Shown here: piece by piece, positions 48,106 to 55,967 of the stretch
How positions within the stretch are numbered: the first letter of the stretch is position 1
How the letters are laid out: each line of letters opens with the position of its first letter
Source: Sinomonas sp. P10A9
GTDB taxonomy: Bacteria > Actinomycetota > Actinomycetes > Actinomycetales > Micrococcaceae
Assembly (NCBI RefSeq): GCF_041022165.1
Contig: NZ_CP163302.1
Location: forward strand, 1,488,001 to 1,552,000
Reading direction: 5' to 3'
Length of the DNA: 64,000 nt
Program-made: the position numbers and the translations under genes
The notes under the pieces: model-generated
What the model was told of the DNA's origin: nothing
The model's database searches: none
What the model saw: the letters and a program-made list of their open reading frames with translations, nothing else

Positions 48106-48771
48106 TCAGCGCGAGTAGTCCTCGGCGTCGGCCGTCTCCTCGTCGTCCGCGGGCACGGTCACCCGGACGGGCATGGCCTGTGCGGCCTTGCGGCGCCGGC
48201 GGATGACCTCGATGCCGATCGGTATGACGGACGCGGCGACGATGAGCACGGACAGGATGTCGATGTTCTTCGCGATGAACTCGACGTGCCCGAGCCAGAC
48301 GCCGAGCAGTGTGACTGAAATGGACCATGCCACGCCGCCGAGCACGTTCCAGCCGAGGAACTTGCGGTAGGGGTAGTGCGCCATGCCGGCGGCGAGCGGC
48401 ACGTAGGTGCGCACGATCGGCACGAACCGGGCCAGCACGAGGGCCCGGCCACCGTACCGGCCGAAGAACTCGTCGGCGCTGTCGAGATAGCTGAGCTTGA
48501 GGATCCTGGCGTCTTCGCGGAACCAGCGCTTGCCCACGAACCGTCCGATAAGGTAGCCGGCCTGATCGCCCGCGACGGCCGCGATCGCCACCACGAGCAT
48601 GAGCACGGGAAGGCTCAGTCCGAGCTGGGCATGGAGGAGTCCTACGGTGAACAGGAGGGAGTCGCCCGGGAGGAACGGGAAGAGCAGGCCGGACTCGATG
48701 AACACGATGAGCGCGACGACGCCCAGGACCCAGGGTCCGGCGCCGACGAGGAGGGCAGTGGGATCAAGCAT
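48106..48771 (-). CDS. DedA family (SNARE-associated/VTT) membrane protein
   Basis: A 221-residue polytopic membrane protein. The DedA hallmarks are FIESGLLFPFLPGDSLLF in the first re-entrant region and the conserved GxxxGRFVGKRWF plus RFVPIVRTYVPLAAGM block around residues 75-135, with the key Arg residues. DedA proteins have been shown to act as undecaprenyl-phosphate or phosphatidyl-lipid flippases. It starts six bases downstream of the PAP2 gene, implying co-transcription. The cytoplasmic tail is acidic. Confidence 0.88.
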   Translation of the reverse strand: MLDPTALLVGAGPWVLGVVALIVFIESGLLFPFLPGDSLLFTVGLLHAQLGLSLPVLMLVVAIAAVAGDQAGYLIGRFVGKRWFREDARILKLSYLDSADEFFGRYGGRALVLARFVPIVRTYVPLAAGMAHYPYRKFLGWNVLGGVAWSISVTLLGVWLGHVEFIAKNIDILSVLIVAASVIPIGIEVIRRRRKAAQAMPVRVTVPADDEETADAEDYSR

Positions 48772-48777
48772 GGGGGA

Positions 48778-49521
48778 TCAGCGGCTCTCGAGTCGGGAAA
48801 TGAAGGGAAGTCGGTTCAGGATGGGCGGGGCAATCCGGTTCCAGACGCCGGACCACAGGAAGACGCCCGCGATTGATGCCGGGAACGAGGCCACGACGTC
48901 CATCGGGTAGTGCACACCGACATAGACCCGGGTCCAGGCGACGAAGGCCGATGCGATGAGGCCGACGACGAGGACCCACGTGCCCCACTTCGTATGGCGG
49001 AACAGGAAGTACAGCGCGATCGTGAGGGAGACGGCGAAGCACACATGGCCGCTCGGGAAGCTGTTCGGGTCCATATCCGGCGAGAGGGGGTTGGCCAGCA
49101 GATTCGGGTCCGGGCGGTGGCGGTGGACGGCGTACTTGAAGATGAGGCTGTACACCCAGCCGAATCCGGTCACGGTCACCACGGCGATCGCGTCGACAGG
49201 TGTGCGGCGCACAAACCACAGGACAACGAGCAGGAGGACCAGGATCACGATGGCGCCCCGCGGGCCGAGGATCTGCTCGAGGGCGAGTGCCACGGCGTTC
49301 ATCCAGCCCACGTGCTGAGTGCTCATCCACTGGTTGATCGCGAGCTCAGAGTTCTGGTACGAGGGCGTTGTGGACGCGAAGCCGAGTGCCAGGAGCACGA
49401 TGCTCATGGCGATCGGCACGACGATCCAGTGCTTGATGGTTGGCAGCCGGAGGAGGCGGCTCCGGATGGGCAGCTGGGTCCACCCGCCGGCGGTCGTCTT
49501 CGCGTGGTCCGAGGCAGTCAT
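48778..49521 (-). CDS. PAP2-family membrane phosphatase
   Basis: A 247-residue polytopic phosphatase. All three PAP2 motifs are readable: KYAVHRHRPDP (near residue 138), the PSGH tetrad in NSFPSGHVCF (near 165) and TRVYVGVHYPMDV (near 210). Substrates of the family include undecaprenyl pyrophosphate and phosphatidic acid. ATG 49521 was chosen; the frame upstream runs through intergenic repeats. The GGAACGTTCGTGCCG repeat copies lie 75-160 bases upstream and could affect this gene as well as hipBA. Confidence 0.85.
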   Translation of the reverse strand: MTASDHAKTTAGGWTQLPIRSRLLRLPTIKHWIVVPIAMSIVLLALGFASTTPSYQNSELAINQWMSTQHVGWMNAVALALEQILGPRGAIVILVLLLVVLWFVRRTPVDAIAVVTVTGFGWVYSLIFKYAVHRHRPDPNLLANPLSPDMDPNSFPSGHVCFAVSLTIALYFLFRHTKWGTWVLVVGLIASAFVAWTRVYVGVHYPMDVVASFPASIAGVFLWSGVWNRIAPPILNRLPFISRLESR

Positions 49522-49595
49522 GGTTCTATGGTGGACCCCGGAATCTAAGACAGTTCTAAGAAACTCGCGCAGACAGGCCATATTCTCGCGAAATA

Positions 49596-49610
49596 GGAAC
49601 GTTCGTGCCG
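49596..49610. repeat. Direct repeat GGAACGTTCGTGCCG, copy 1, upstream of hipBA
   Basis: First of two identical 15-mers 72 bases apart in the 227-base gap between the divergent PAP2 and hipB genes. Each contains the 8-base palindrome GAACGTTC. Candidate HipB operator half. Confidence 0.65.
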
Positions 49611-49667
49611 ATCGGATGGCTCGGTCGTGCCTTGACTCACACTCCCTGCCAGCGCAAGCTGGGAAGC

Positions 49668-49682
49668 GGAACGTTCGTGCCG
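49668..49682. repeat. Direct repeat GGAACGTTCGTGCCG, copy 2, upstream of hipBA
   Basis: Second identical 15-mer, 66 bases before the hipB start. Spacing of 72 bases is near seven helical turns, compatible with looping by a dimeric repressor. Confidence 0.65.
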
Positions 49683-49748
49683 TTTCGGTGAGCGGTTCGG
49701 CGAGCGGGGAACCGAAGGCCGTCTCACCCGACTCCGGGAGGGGGGCGT

Positions 49749-49967
49749 GTGGAGCGCCTGAGCCGTGAGATTGCCGCCGGGGTGAGGGAGCGGCGTCGTG
49801 CGCTCGGGCTGACCCAGCAGGACCTGGCCGAGCTCGCCGGGGTGAGCGAGCGGTTTGTCCGCTTCGTCGAGCAGGGCAAATCCAGCGTCCAGCTCGACGC
49901 CCTCGGAGCGGTCCTCGATGCGCTCGGCCTCGAGCTGCGCGTCGCCACACGAGGATCCGCGCGATGA
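49749..49967 (+). CDS. hipB: HipB-like antitoxin (XRE-family)
   Basis: A 72-residue protein made almost entirely of an XRE helix-turn-helix: RRALGLTQQDLAELAGVSER (about residues 16-35) followed by FVRFVEQGKSSVQLDALGAVLDALGLEL. It should bind the paired repeats upstream and neutralise the HipA kinase. GTG 49749 follows GGGAGGGGGGC, a strong ribosome binding site. The stop overlaps hipA as ATGA, the usual antitoxin-toxin arrangement. Confidence 0.85.
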   Translation: MERLSREIAAGVRERRRALGLTQQDLAELAGVSERFVRFVEQGKSSVQLDALGAVLDALGLELRVATRGSAR

Positions 49968-51193
49968 CCCGGCACCGCATCGCGGATGTCTACAAGGCCG
50001 GGGTCCTGGCCGCCCGCCTCGAGCGGTTCGAGGGCGGCACGCGCTTCACCTACCTCCCGTCCTATCTGGCCTCGGGCGTCGACGCGGTGGCGAGCACCCT
50101 CCCGCTCTCGTCCCGCCCCGTGGTGACGGGCGCCGGCGCCGTCCCGCCGTTCTTCACCGGGCTGCTGCCCGAGGGCCGCCGGCTCGCGTCCCTGCGCCGC
50201 GCCGTCAAGACGAGCGCGGACGACGAGCTCGGGCTCCTCATGGCCGCGGGCTCGGATCCCGTCGGCGACGTCCAGATCGTCCCCCACGGCGAGCCCCTCC
50301 CCAGCGAAGCCGCGCACCCGGGTGACGCCCACGCCGTCGTGCTCGATGCCCGCCGGACCCCCGATTTCGCGGCACTCCTGAACGATCCCGCCCTCGTGGA
50401 CCCGAAGGCGCTCGCCGGGGTCCAGGACAAGGTCAGCGCCGGCATGATCTCCGTGCCGGCGGCGCAGTCCGGGCGGCGGTACATCCTCAAGCTCAACGCC
50501 CCCGAGTTCCCTCACGTGGTCGAGAACGAGCGTCTCATGTACCGGTATGCCGCCAAACTGCGGATCCCCGTGAGCCCGGTCAGGCTCGTGCACGACGTCG
50601 CGGGGCGGGCGGGGCTGCTCGTCGAGCGGTTTGACCGCCCTCCCGACGAGACGGGTGGGGGGACGCGCCGCCTCGCTGTCGAGGACGGCTCCCAACTGCT
50701 GGGCCTGTATCCCGCGGACAAGTACAACGTGACCTATGAGGAGCTGTGCCACGCCGTCGCCGCGCACTGCGCGGCGCCCCTCCCGGCGCTGCGGAGCCTC
50801 GCCCTCCAGGGCGCGTTCGCGTGGCTGACCGGCAACGGCGACCTCCACGCGAAGAACGTCTCCGTGGTCCAGGGCCTCGCCGTGCCGGGGGAGTGGGCTG
50901 TCGCGCCGGTCTACGACATCCCTTCGACGGTTCCGTACGGCGACAAGACCCTCGCGCTGCCGATCGGCGGCAAGACCACGGGCGTCTCGCGGCGCCACTT
51001 CCTCGCTTGGGCGCTCGAGCTCGGCCTGCCCGCACGCGCGGCGGAGGGGGTGCTCGGCTCGGCCCTGCGGGCGGCCGGGCCGCTCCTGGAGGATCTGCAG
51101 GAGCACGACGGCGGTCCCTCGCCGTTCGCCGCCACCGTCACGCGGGCGTGGGTCAAGGAGCTGCGCCACCGGCGCCGGCTCATGGAGGGCTGA
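49964..51193 (+). CDS. hipA: HipA-type Ser/Thr kinase toxin
   Basis: A 409-residue full-length HipA with an N-terminal subdomain 1 (TGAGAVPPFFTGLLPEGRRL) and the kinase core. Kinase landmarks are VQDKVSAG (P-loop equivalent), YILKLNAPE with the ATP-binding Lys, VENERLMYR, LLVERFDR, the catalytic loop LTGNGDLHAKNVSV with Asp and Asn, and the metal-binding VYDIPS. All are intact, so it is predicted active. In E. coli HipA phosphorylates glutamyl-tRNA synthetase and induces persistence; the target here is unknown. Downstream is the SAM riboswitch. Confidence 0.88.
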   Translation: MTRHRIADVYKAGVLAARLERFEGGTRFTYLPSYLASGVDAVASTLPLSSRPVVTGAGAVPPFFTGLLPEGRRLASLRRAVKTSADDELGLLMAAGSDPVGDVQIVPHGEPLPSEAAHPGDAHAVVLDARRTPDFAALLNDPALVDPKALAGVQDKVSAGMISVPAAQSGRRYILKLNAPEFPHVVENERLMYRYAAKLRIPVSPVRLVHDVAGRAGLLVERFDRPPDETGGGTRRLAVEDGSQLLGLYPADKYNVTYEELCHAVAAHCAAPLPALRSLALQGAFAWLTGNGDLHAKNVSVVQGLAVPGEWAVAPVYDIPSTVPYGDKTLALPIGGKTTGVSRRHFLAWALELGLPARAAEGVLGSALRAAGPLLEDLQEHDGGPSPFAATVTRAWVKELRHRRRLMEG

Positions 51194-51221
51194 GGCCCCC
51201 ACTTAACACACGGTCACATGC

Positions 51222-51252
51222 TTGGCCCAGTGATCAGTGTGCCGCCTACACT
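51222..51252 (+). promoter_or_regulatory. Predicted promoter of the metY-metX operon
   Basis: TTGGCC at 51222-51227 and TACACT at 51247-51252 (spacer 19). A start site about 7 bases later would coincide with the first base of the riboswitch. Confidence 0.5.
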
Positions 51253-51257
51253 CCAGA

Positions 51258-51366
51258 TAGGTCATGAGTGCCAGCGCCAAACCCCGGTTCGCTGGCCGGC
51301 AACCCTCCAGATGCGGCGGGGTGCCCCGGGTGAAGACCTGGGCCGGCGAGAGCCGTCGGTCAAGCG
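51258..51366 (+). ncRNA. SAM riboswitch (SAM-IV-like)
   Basis: The stretch beginning GGTCATGAGTGCCAGCG and containing CGCTGGCCGGCAACCCTCC, GGCGGGGTGCCCCGGGTGA and AGACCTGGGCC matches my memory of the actinobacterial SAM-IV aptamer: P1 closes GGTC with GACC, the GCCAGC arm pairs with GCTGGC, and a pseudoknot-capable loop follows. It lies directly between the promoter and metY. High SAM should repress the operon, probably at translation, since the aptamer ends about 20 bases before the start codon. Confidence 0.85.
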
Positions 51367-51386
51367 CAGCTGCAAAGGAGCTTGCT

Positions 51387-52784
51387 ATGTCCAGCAACCC
51401 CGAATGGTCCTTCGAGACCCGCCAGATCCACGTCGGCCAGACTCCTGACTCCGAGACCGGAGCCCGGGCCCTCCCGATCTACCAGACCACCTCGTTCGTG
51501 TTCCCGAGCGCCGAGAGCGCAGCGGCCCGCTTCGCGCTCGCGGAGCTCTCACCGATCTACACGCGCATCGGCAACCCGACCCAGGACGCCGTCGAGCAGC
51601 GCCTCGCGAGCCTTGAGGGCGGAGTCGGAGCGCTGCTCCTCGCGTCGGGCCAGGCGGCGACGACCTACTCGATCCTCAACGTCGCCGAGTCCGGCGACCA
51701 CGTGGTGGCGAGCGCGAGCCTCTACGGCGGCACGTACAACCTCCTCGCCCACACCTTCAAGAAGCTGGGCATCGAGGTCACATTCGTCACGGACCCGGAC
51801 AGCCTTGACGAGTGGAAGGCCGCTGTGCGGCCGAACACCAAGGCGTTCTTCGCCGAGTCGATCTCCAACCCGCGCCAGAACGTCCTCGACATCGAGGCCG
51901 TCGCCGCTGCCGCGCACGGGGCCGGTGTGCCGCTCATCATCGACAACACCGTTGCGACCCCGTACCTCGTGCGTCCCCTCGAGCACGGCGCGGACGTCGT
52001 CGTGCACTCCGCCACGAAGTACCTCGGTGGCCACGGCACGGCCATCGCCGGCGTGATCATTGACGGCGGCACGTTCGACTACGCCAAGGATCCGGAGCGC
52101 TTCCCGGGCTTCAACACGCCGGACGAGACCTACAACGGCCTCGTCTTCGCCCGCGACCTCGGCGTCAACGGGATCCTCGGCGCAAACCTCGCGTACATCC
52201 TCAAGGCGCGCGTCCAGCTCCTGCGCGACCTCGGCTCCGCCGTCTCGCCGTTCAACGCCTTCCTCATCGCGCAGGGCATCGAGACGCTCTCGCTGCGGAT
52301 CGAGCGGCACGTCGAGAACGCCCAGAAGGTTGCCCGGTGGCTCGAGGAGAGGGTCGACGTCGAGTCGGTCGCCTACGCGGGCCTGCCCTCGAGCCCGTGG
52401 TTCGAGCTCGGCAGGAAGTACGCACCGAAGGGCGCTGGTGCGATCGTCTCATTCGAGCTGGCCGGCGGCACCGAAGTGGACGGCGCCGCCCAGGCCAAGG
52501 CTGGCGCAGCATTCGTGGATGCGCTGACCCTGCACTCGCACGTGGCGAACATCGGCGATGTGCGCTCGCTCGTGATCCACCCGGCGTCGACCACGCATGC
52601 CCAGCTCACCGCGGATCAGCAGCGCGCCGCCGGCGTCACCCCGGGCCTCGTGCGCCTGGCCGTCGGCCTCGAGAACATCGACGACATCCTCGCAGACCTC
52701 GAGGCCGGATTCGCCGCTGTCGCCTCATCCCTACAGGATGCCGACGGGCAGGTCGGCGACGCCGTCGCGGAGCCCGTGGCGTGA
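51387..52784 (+). CDS. metY: O-acetylhomoserine sulfhydrylase (Cys/Met metabolism PLP enzyme)
   Basis: Converts O-acetylhomoserine and sulfide to homocysteine; 465 residues, the usual length. PLP-site motifs are YQTTSFVFPSAE, the YTRIGNPT loop, SGQAATTYSILN, and the Schiff-base region VVHSATKYLGGHGTAIAGV with the PLP Lys near residue 215. ATG 51387 follows AAAGGAG. Expression should be controlled by the SAM riboswitch upstream. metX overlaps its stop as GTGA. Confidence 0.94.
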   Translation: MSSNPEWSFETRQIHVGQTPDSETGARALPIYQTTSFVFPSAESAAARFALAELSPIYTRIGNPTQDAVEQRLASLEGGVGALLLASGQAATTYSILNVAESGDHVVASASLYGGTYNLLAHTFKKLGIEVTFVTDPDSLDEWKAAVRPNTKAFFAESISNPRQNVLDIEAVAAAAHGAGVPLIIDNTVATPYLVRPLEHGADVVVHSATKYLGGHGTAIAGVIIDGGTFDYAKDPERFPGFNTPDETYNGLVFARDLGVNGILGANLAYILKARVQLLRDLGSAVSPFNAFLIAQGIETLSLRIERHVENAQKVARWLEERVDVESVAYAGLPSSPWFELGRKYAPKGAGAIVSFELAGGTEVDGAAQAKAGAAFVDALTLHSHVANIGDVRSLVIHPASTTHAQLTADQQRAAGVTPGLVRLAVGLENIDDILADLEAGFAAVASSLQDADGQVGDAVAEPVA

Positions 52785-53992
52785 CCCTCGTTGACGGCAC
52801 CCCGGGAAGGACCGTGGTTGACGGCATCGCCCGAGAGAGGACGGCACGCGAACGCGCAGCAGGCGGGGCGCAGCGCACCACGCCGGTGCGGCAGGACGCT
52901 GCCGTCAGCGGGGTGCTCCGTACCGTCGCGGTCGGTGCGCTCCAGCTCGAAGCAGGCGGCGCACTGCCCGAGGTCGAGCTCGCCTTCGAGACCTGGGGCA
53001 CCCTCAACGCGGATGCGTCCAACGCGGTCCTCATCCAGCACGCCCTGACCGGGGACACCCACGTTGCCCAGGGCAGCGGGGACGAAGCCGGTTGGTGGGA
53101 CGCGCTCGTGGGCCCGGGGAAGCCTGTGGATACGGACAAGTACTTCGTGGTCGCAGCGAACATGCTGGGCGGCTGTTACGGCTCGACCGGGCCGAGCAGC
53201 CTCGATCCCGAAGGCGTTCCGTGGGGATCCCGGTTCCCCTTCGTGACGATCCGTGATTCGGTCCGGGCCGAGGCGCGGCTTGCCGATCGGCTCGGCATCC
53301 GGCGGTGGCATGCTGTGGTCGGTGGCTCGCTGGGCGGCGCGCGGGCCCTCGAGTGGGGCGCCACGTACTCGGAGCGTGTTCGGCACTGCGTGGTCGTGGC
53401 GATCGGCGGCTATTCCACGGCCGAGCAGATCGCGCTCGCCCAGGCCCAGCTCCTCGCGATCCGGCAGGACCCGGCCTACAACGGCGGTGATTACTACGGC
53501 GGGCCGGCCCCCACGGCCGGGCTGGGCCTCGCCCGCCGCATAGCGCACATCTCGTACCGCTCTGAGCCGGAGCTCAACTTCCGGTTCGGCCGGCGGGGAC
53601 AAGGCGCAGAGAACCCGCTCGAAGCGCCTGCGGGCGCAGCCGGGCGTGGTCGGTACCAGGTGGAGAGCTATCTGGACCACCAGGCGAACAAGCTCGTGGG
53701 TCGCTTCGATGCGAACAGCTATGTTGCGCTCACCGAGGCCCTCATGAGCCACGACGTGGGCCGTGGCCGCGGCGGGATGCAGCGTGCGCTCGCCACCGCC
53801 AAGGCCGAGTTCTTCCTTGCCTCGGTCAACTCGGACCGGCTGTACTTCCCCGAGCAGAGCGACGAGCTTGCGCGCGCGCTTCCCGGCGAGGTCCCCGTGT
53901 ACACGATCGATGCGAAGATCGGCCACGACGGCTTCCTCACCGAGATCGGCCAGCTCGGGGGGGACCTGCGGCGGAGGGTTTTCACCCTGTAG
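52781..53992 (+). CDS. metX: Homoserine O-acetyltransferase
   Basis: Acetylates homoserine for the MetY reaction, first committed step of methionine synthesis; 403 residues. The alpha/beta-hydrolase core has HALTGDTHV, NMLGGCYGSTGPSS (substrate loop), the nucleophile elbow VGGSLGGARALEW with intact Ser, and a C-terminal GHDGFLTE with the catalytic His. GTG 52781 overlaps the metY stop as GTGA. The N-terminal 35 residues are variable. A strong hairpin follows the stop. Confidence 0.93.
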   Translation: MTLVDGTPGRTVVDGIARERTARERAAGGAQRTTPVRQDAAVSGVLRTVAVGALQLEAGGALPEVELAFETWGTLNADASNAVLIQHALTGDTHVAQGSGDEAGWWDALVGPGKPVDTDKYFVVAANMLGGCYGSTGPSSLDPEGVPWGSRFPFVTIRDSVRAEARLADRLGIRRWHAVVGGSLGGARALEWGATYSERVRHCVVVAIGGYSTAEQIALAQAQLLAIRQDPAYNGGDYYGGPAPTAGLGLARRIAHISYRSEPELNFRFGRRGQGAENPLEAPAGAAGRGRYQVESYLDHQANKLVGRFDANSYVALTEALMSHDVGRGRGGMQRALATAKAEFFLASVNSDRLYFPEQSDELARALPGEVPVYTIDAKIGHDGFLTEIGQLGGDLRRRVFTL

Positions 53993-53999
53993 CGCATGG

Positions 54000-54055
54000 T
54001 TGCCGGGTGGACCGGCGGTCGCCCGACGGTGGTACGGCGCCGGTCCACCCGGCAA
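54000..54055. terminator. Hairpin terminator after metX
   Basis: Perfect 18-bp arms (54000-54017 and 54038-54055) around a 20-base loop, eight bases after the metX stop. No U-tract. Confidence 0.8.
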
Positions 54056-54138
54056 GGCACAGTCAGCGCACAGGATTCTCGGGTTGCAGCCACATCTGGA
54101 TGCTCCATGCTGGAACAAGACAGCAGAGGAGGCACGTG

Positions 54139-54420
54139 ATGGCTGAGAGCATTCGCGAAACCGGGCGTCGGCGGGCACGGCTCACGGCAGTCGCCGTGGG
54201 CGCGACGAGCGTCTTCGGGGCCGGCGCGATCGCCGCGGCGGTCTACGCGCCGGCGGTCGTCCAGAACATCTCGACGACCGGAACGAGCCAAGCGCCCGCC
54301 ACCGGCTCGGACGGAGGCAGCCTGAACAGCGGCTCCCAGCGCCATCAGCGCAGCCAGCAGTACCAGGGCCTCCAGCCATCGCAGGGCGGCGGCGCCATGG
54401 GCACCTCGTCTGGATCGTGA
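54139..54420 (+). CDS. Small single-pass membrane protein with Gly/Ser/Gln-rich exoplasmic tail
   Basis: A 93-residue protein: a basic N-terminus (RETGRRRARL), one hydrophobic helix (about residues 12-35) and a tail of Thr, Gly, Ser, Gln and Asn expected outside the membrane. GAGGAGGC before ATG 54139 is a strong ribosome binding site. The layout resembles the N-terminal half of actinobacterial FMN-binding proteins that sit next to apbE, but the FMN-bind domain itself is absent, and no S/A-G-A-T flavinylation motif occurs outside the membrane helix. It heads the five-gene redox cluster. Function unknown. Confidence 0.75.
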   Translation: MAESIRETGRRRARLTAVAVGATSVFGAGAIAAAVYAPAVVQNISTTGTSQAPATGSDGGSLNSGSQRHQRSQQYQGLQPSQGGGAMGTSSGS

Positions 54421-54421
54421 C

Positions 54422-55399
54422 GTGCCGGCCAGCGCAGACTTCGAGGCTTTCACGTGTGAGTGCCGTCTGGTGGTCAGCGACCCTGCCGCACTCGGTCCGG
54501 CGCTTGAGCTAGTCCGTGACCTCCTGCAACGGGTCGATGAGGCGGCTAGCCGCTTCAGACCGGACTCTGAGCTCAACCGGCTTGTCCACGCCGGCGGCGG
54601 AACGGTCAGCCCCCTTCTCGCGGGCCTGCTCCATTGCGCGCTCGATACAGCCGAGCTCAGTCGCGGTGCCGTGGTGCCAACACTGGGACGGCCGTTGGCC
54701 GAACTCGGATTCGGTCCTGGACCGGTTTCCGACGCGTCTGCCTCGCCTGTTGCCTCGGATGCCTCGGAAGTCGCCGGGACCTCGTCCGTCGCCCCTCGAA
54801 TCGTGCCCGCCGAGAGCTGGCGGGACGTCCGACTCGACGGCCGCGTCCTCACGGTTCCCCCCGGCGTCGTGCTCGATCTCGGCGCGACCGCGAAGGCCGC
54901 GTCCGCTGATCTTGCCGCGCGCGAGGTGTTCGCGCGCTTCGAGACGTCCGTGCTCGTCTCGCTCGGAGGGGACATCGCGACCGCCGGCTCCGAATCATGG
55001 GAGGTCCTCGTACAGGATCTGCCCCGCGATCCCGTCACCCAGGTGCGTCTCGCTGGGGGCTGGGCCATCGCGACGTCGAGCACCCAGAAGCGCCGCGCTC
55101 GGCAGTCCCACGCGCAGCACATCCTCGATCCGTGGACGTCCCTTCCGGCCCCCGAGGTCTGGCGCAGTGTCTCGGTCGCGGCCCCGGACTGCCTCAGCGC
55201 CAACATGGCGAGCACCGGTGCCGTGGTGCTGGGCACGCGGGGAGTCGCCTGGCTCCGTGAGCTCGGGTACCCCGCGCGGCTGGTGCGCAGTGACGGGGAC
55301 GTCGTGGAGTTGAATGGGTGGCCTCCGACGCCTGCCGCCTTTGGCACGACCTTTGCCTCGACCGCGGCAGCCGGCGCCGTGGGGGAGATTCTGCAGTGA
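54422..55399 (+). CDS. apbE: FAD:protein FMN transferase (ApbE)
   Basis: Transfers FMN from FAD to a Thr or Ser of a target protein outside the membrane, 325 residues. Family motifs are SRFRPDSELNRL near residue 40, VVLDLGATAKAASAD (the usual LGGIAKG-type site), LVSLGGDIAT and QHILDPWT. A stretch around 105-125 rich in Ser/Ala/Val is an insertion. No lipobox or clear signal peptide is seen, which is unusual for an exported ApbE. GTG 54422 follows the previous stop by one base; its stop overlaps the next gene as GTGA. The substrate protein is not evident in the cluster. Confidence 0.85.
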   Translation: MPASADFEAFTCECRLVVSDPAALGPALELVRDLLQRVDEAASRFRPDSELNRLVHAGGGTVSPLLAGLLHCALDTAELSRGAVVPTLGRPLAELGFGPGPVSDASASPVASDASEVAGTSSVAPRIVPAESWRDVRLDGRVLTVPPGVVLDLGATAKAASADLAAREVFARFETSVLVSLGGDIATAGSESWEVLVQDLPRDPVTQVRLAGGWAIATSSTQKRRARQSHAQHILDPWTSLPAPEVWRSVSVAAPDCLSANMASTGAVVLGTRGVAWLRELGYPARLVRSDGDVVELNGWPPTPAAFGTTFASTAAAGAVGEILQ

Positions 55400-55950
55400 A
55401 CGAGGTCATGTGGGCCTTCGGCAGGGCGAGCGGCATCGTGTCGCTGGGCCTCTTCACCCTTGTGCTCGTCTTCGGCGTGGTGAGCCGATCCGGGCGCCCG
55501 CTCCTGGGCCTGCCTCGCTTCTCGGTGGCGCTCGTCCATCGGAGTACGTCCCTCATCGCACTCGTGTTCCTCGTCCTCCACGTGGGCACGCTTATGCTCG
55601 ATCCCCACGCGAAGCTCGTGCTGCAGGACGCGGTCGTGCCGTTCATCTCCGGCTGGAACCCGTTGTGGGTCGGGCTCGGCACGGTGGCGTTCGACCTCGT
55701 GATCGCGCTCGTCGTCACGGGACTGCTGCGGAACCGCATCGGCCAGCGCACGTTCCGGGCCATCCACTGGGCCGCCTACGCCATGTGGCCGTTGGCGTTC
55801 GCCCACGCCCTGGGGTCCGGGACCAACGCCGGTGATCTCCTGTTCGAGGCCTTTGCCTGGGCCTGCGCAGGCGCAGCCGTCTGCGCGGTGATCTGGCGCC
55901 TCAGCCGCGGCTTCGCCGAGACATCCGCTGCCCGACTCGGGCGCGTCTGA
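55396..55950 (+). CDS. Ferric-reductase-like transmembrane cytochrome b protein
   Basis: A 184-residue integral membrane protein with five or six helices. Two pairs of His with 13-residue spacing, HRSTSLIALVFLVLH and HWAAYAMWPLAFAH, are expected to ligate two haems b on opposite sides of the membrane, as in ferric-reductase-like transmembrane domains. It lacks FAD/NADPH domains, so electrons must come from another subunit, presumably the NuoF-like protein and ferredoxin downstream. GTG 55396 overlaps the apbE stop. Confidence 0.83.
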   Translation: MNEVMWAFGRASGIVSLGLFTLVLVFGVVSRSGRPLLGLPRFSVALVHRSTSLIALVFLVLHVGTLMLDPHAKLVLQDAVVPFISGWNPLWVGLGTVAFDLVIALVVTGLLRNRIGQRTFRAIHWAAYAMWPLAFAHALGSGTNAGDLLFEAFAWACAGAAVCAVIWRLSRGFAETSAARLGRV

Positions 55951-55967
55951 GCCCGGGAACGAGAGTG

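Noticed and set aside
49522..49980. N-terminal extension of the PAP2 protein
   Set aside because: The extension crosses the repeat region and the start of hipB; conserved PAP2 sequence starts after ATG 49521.
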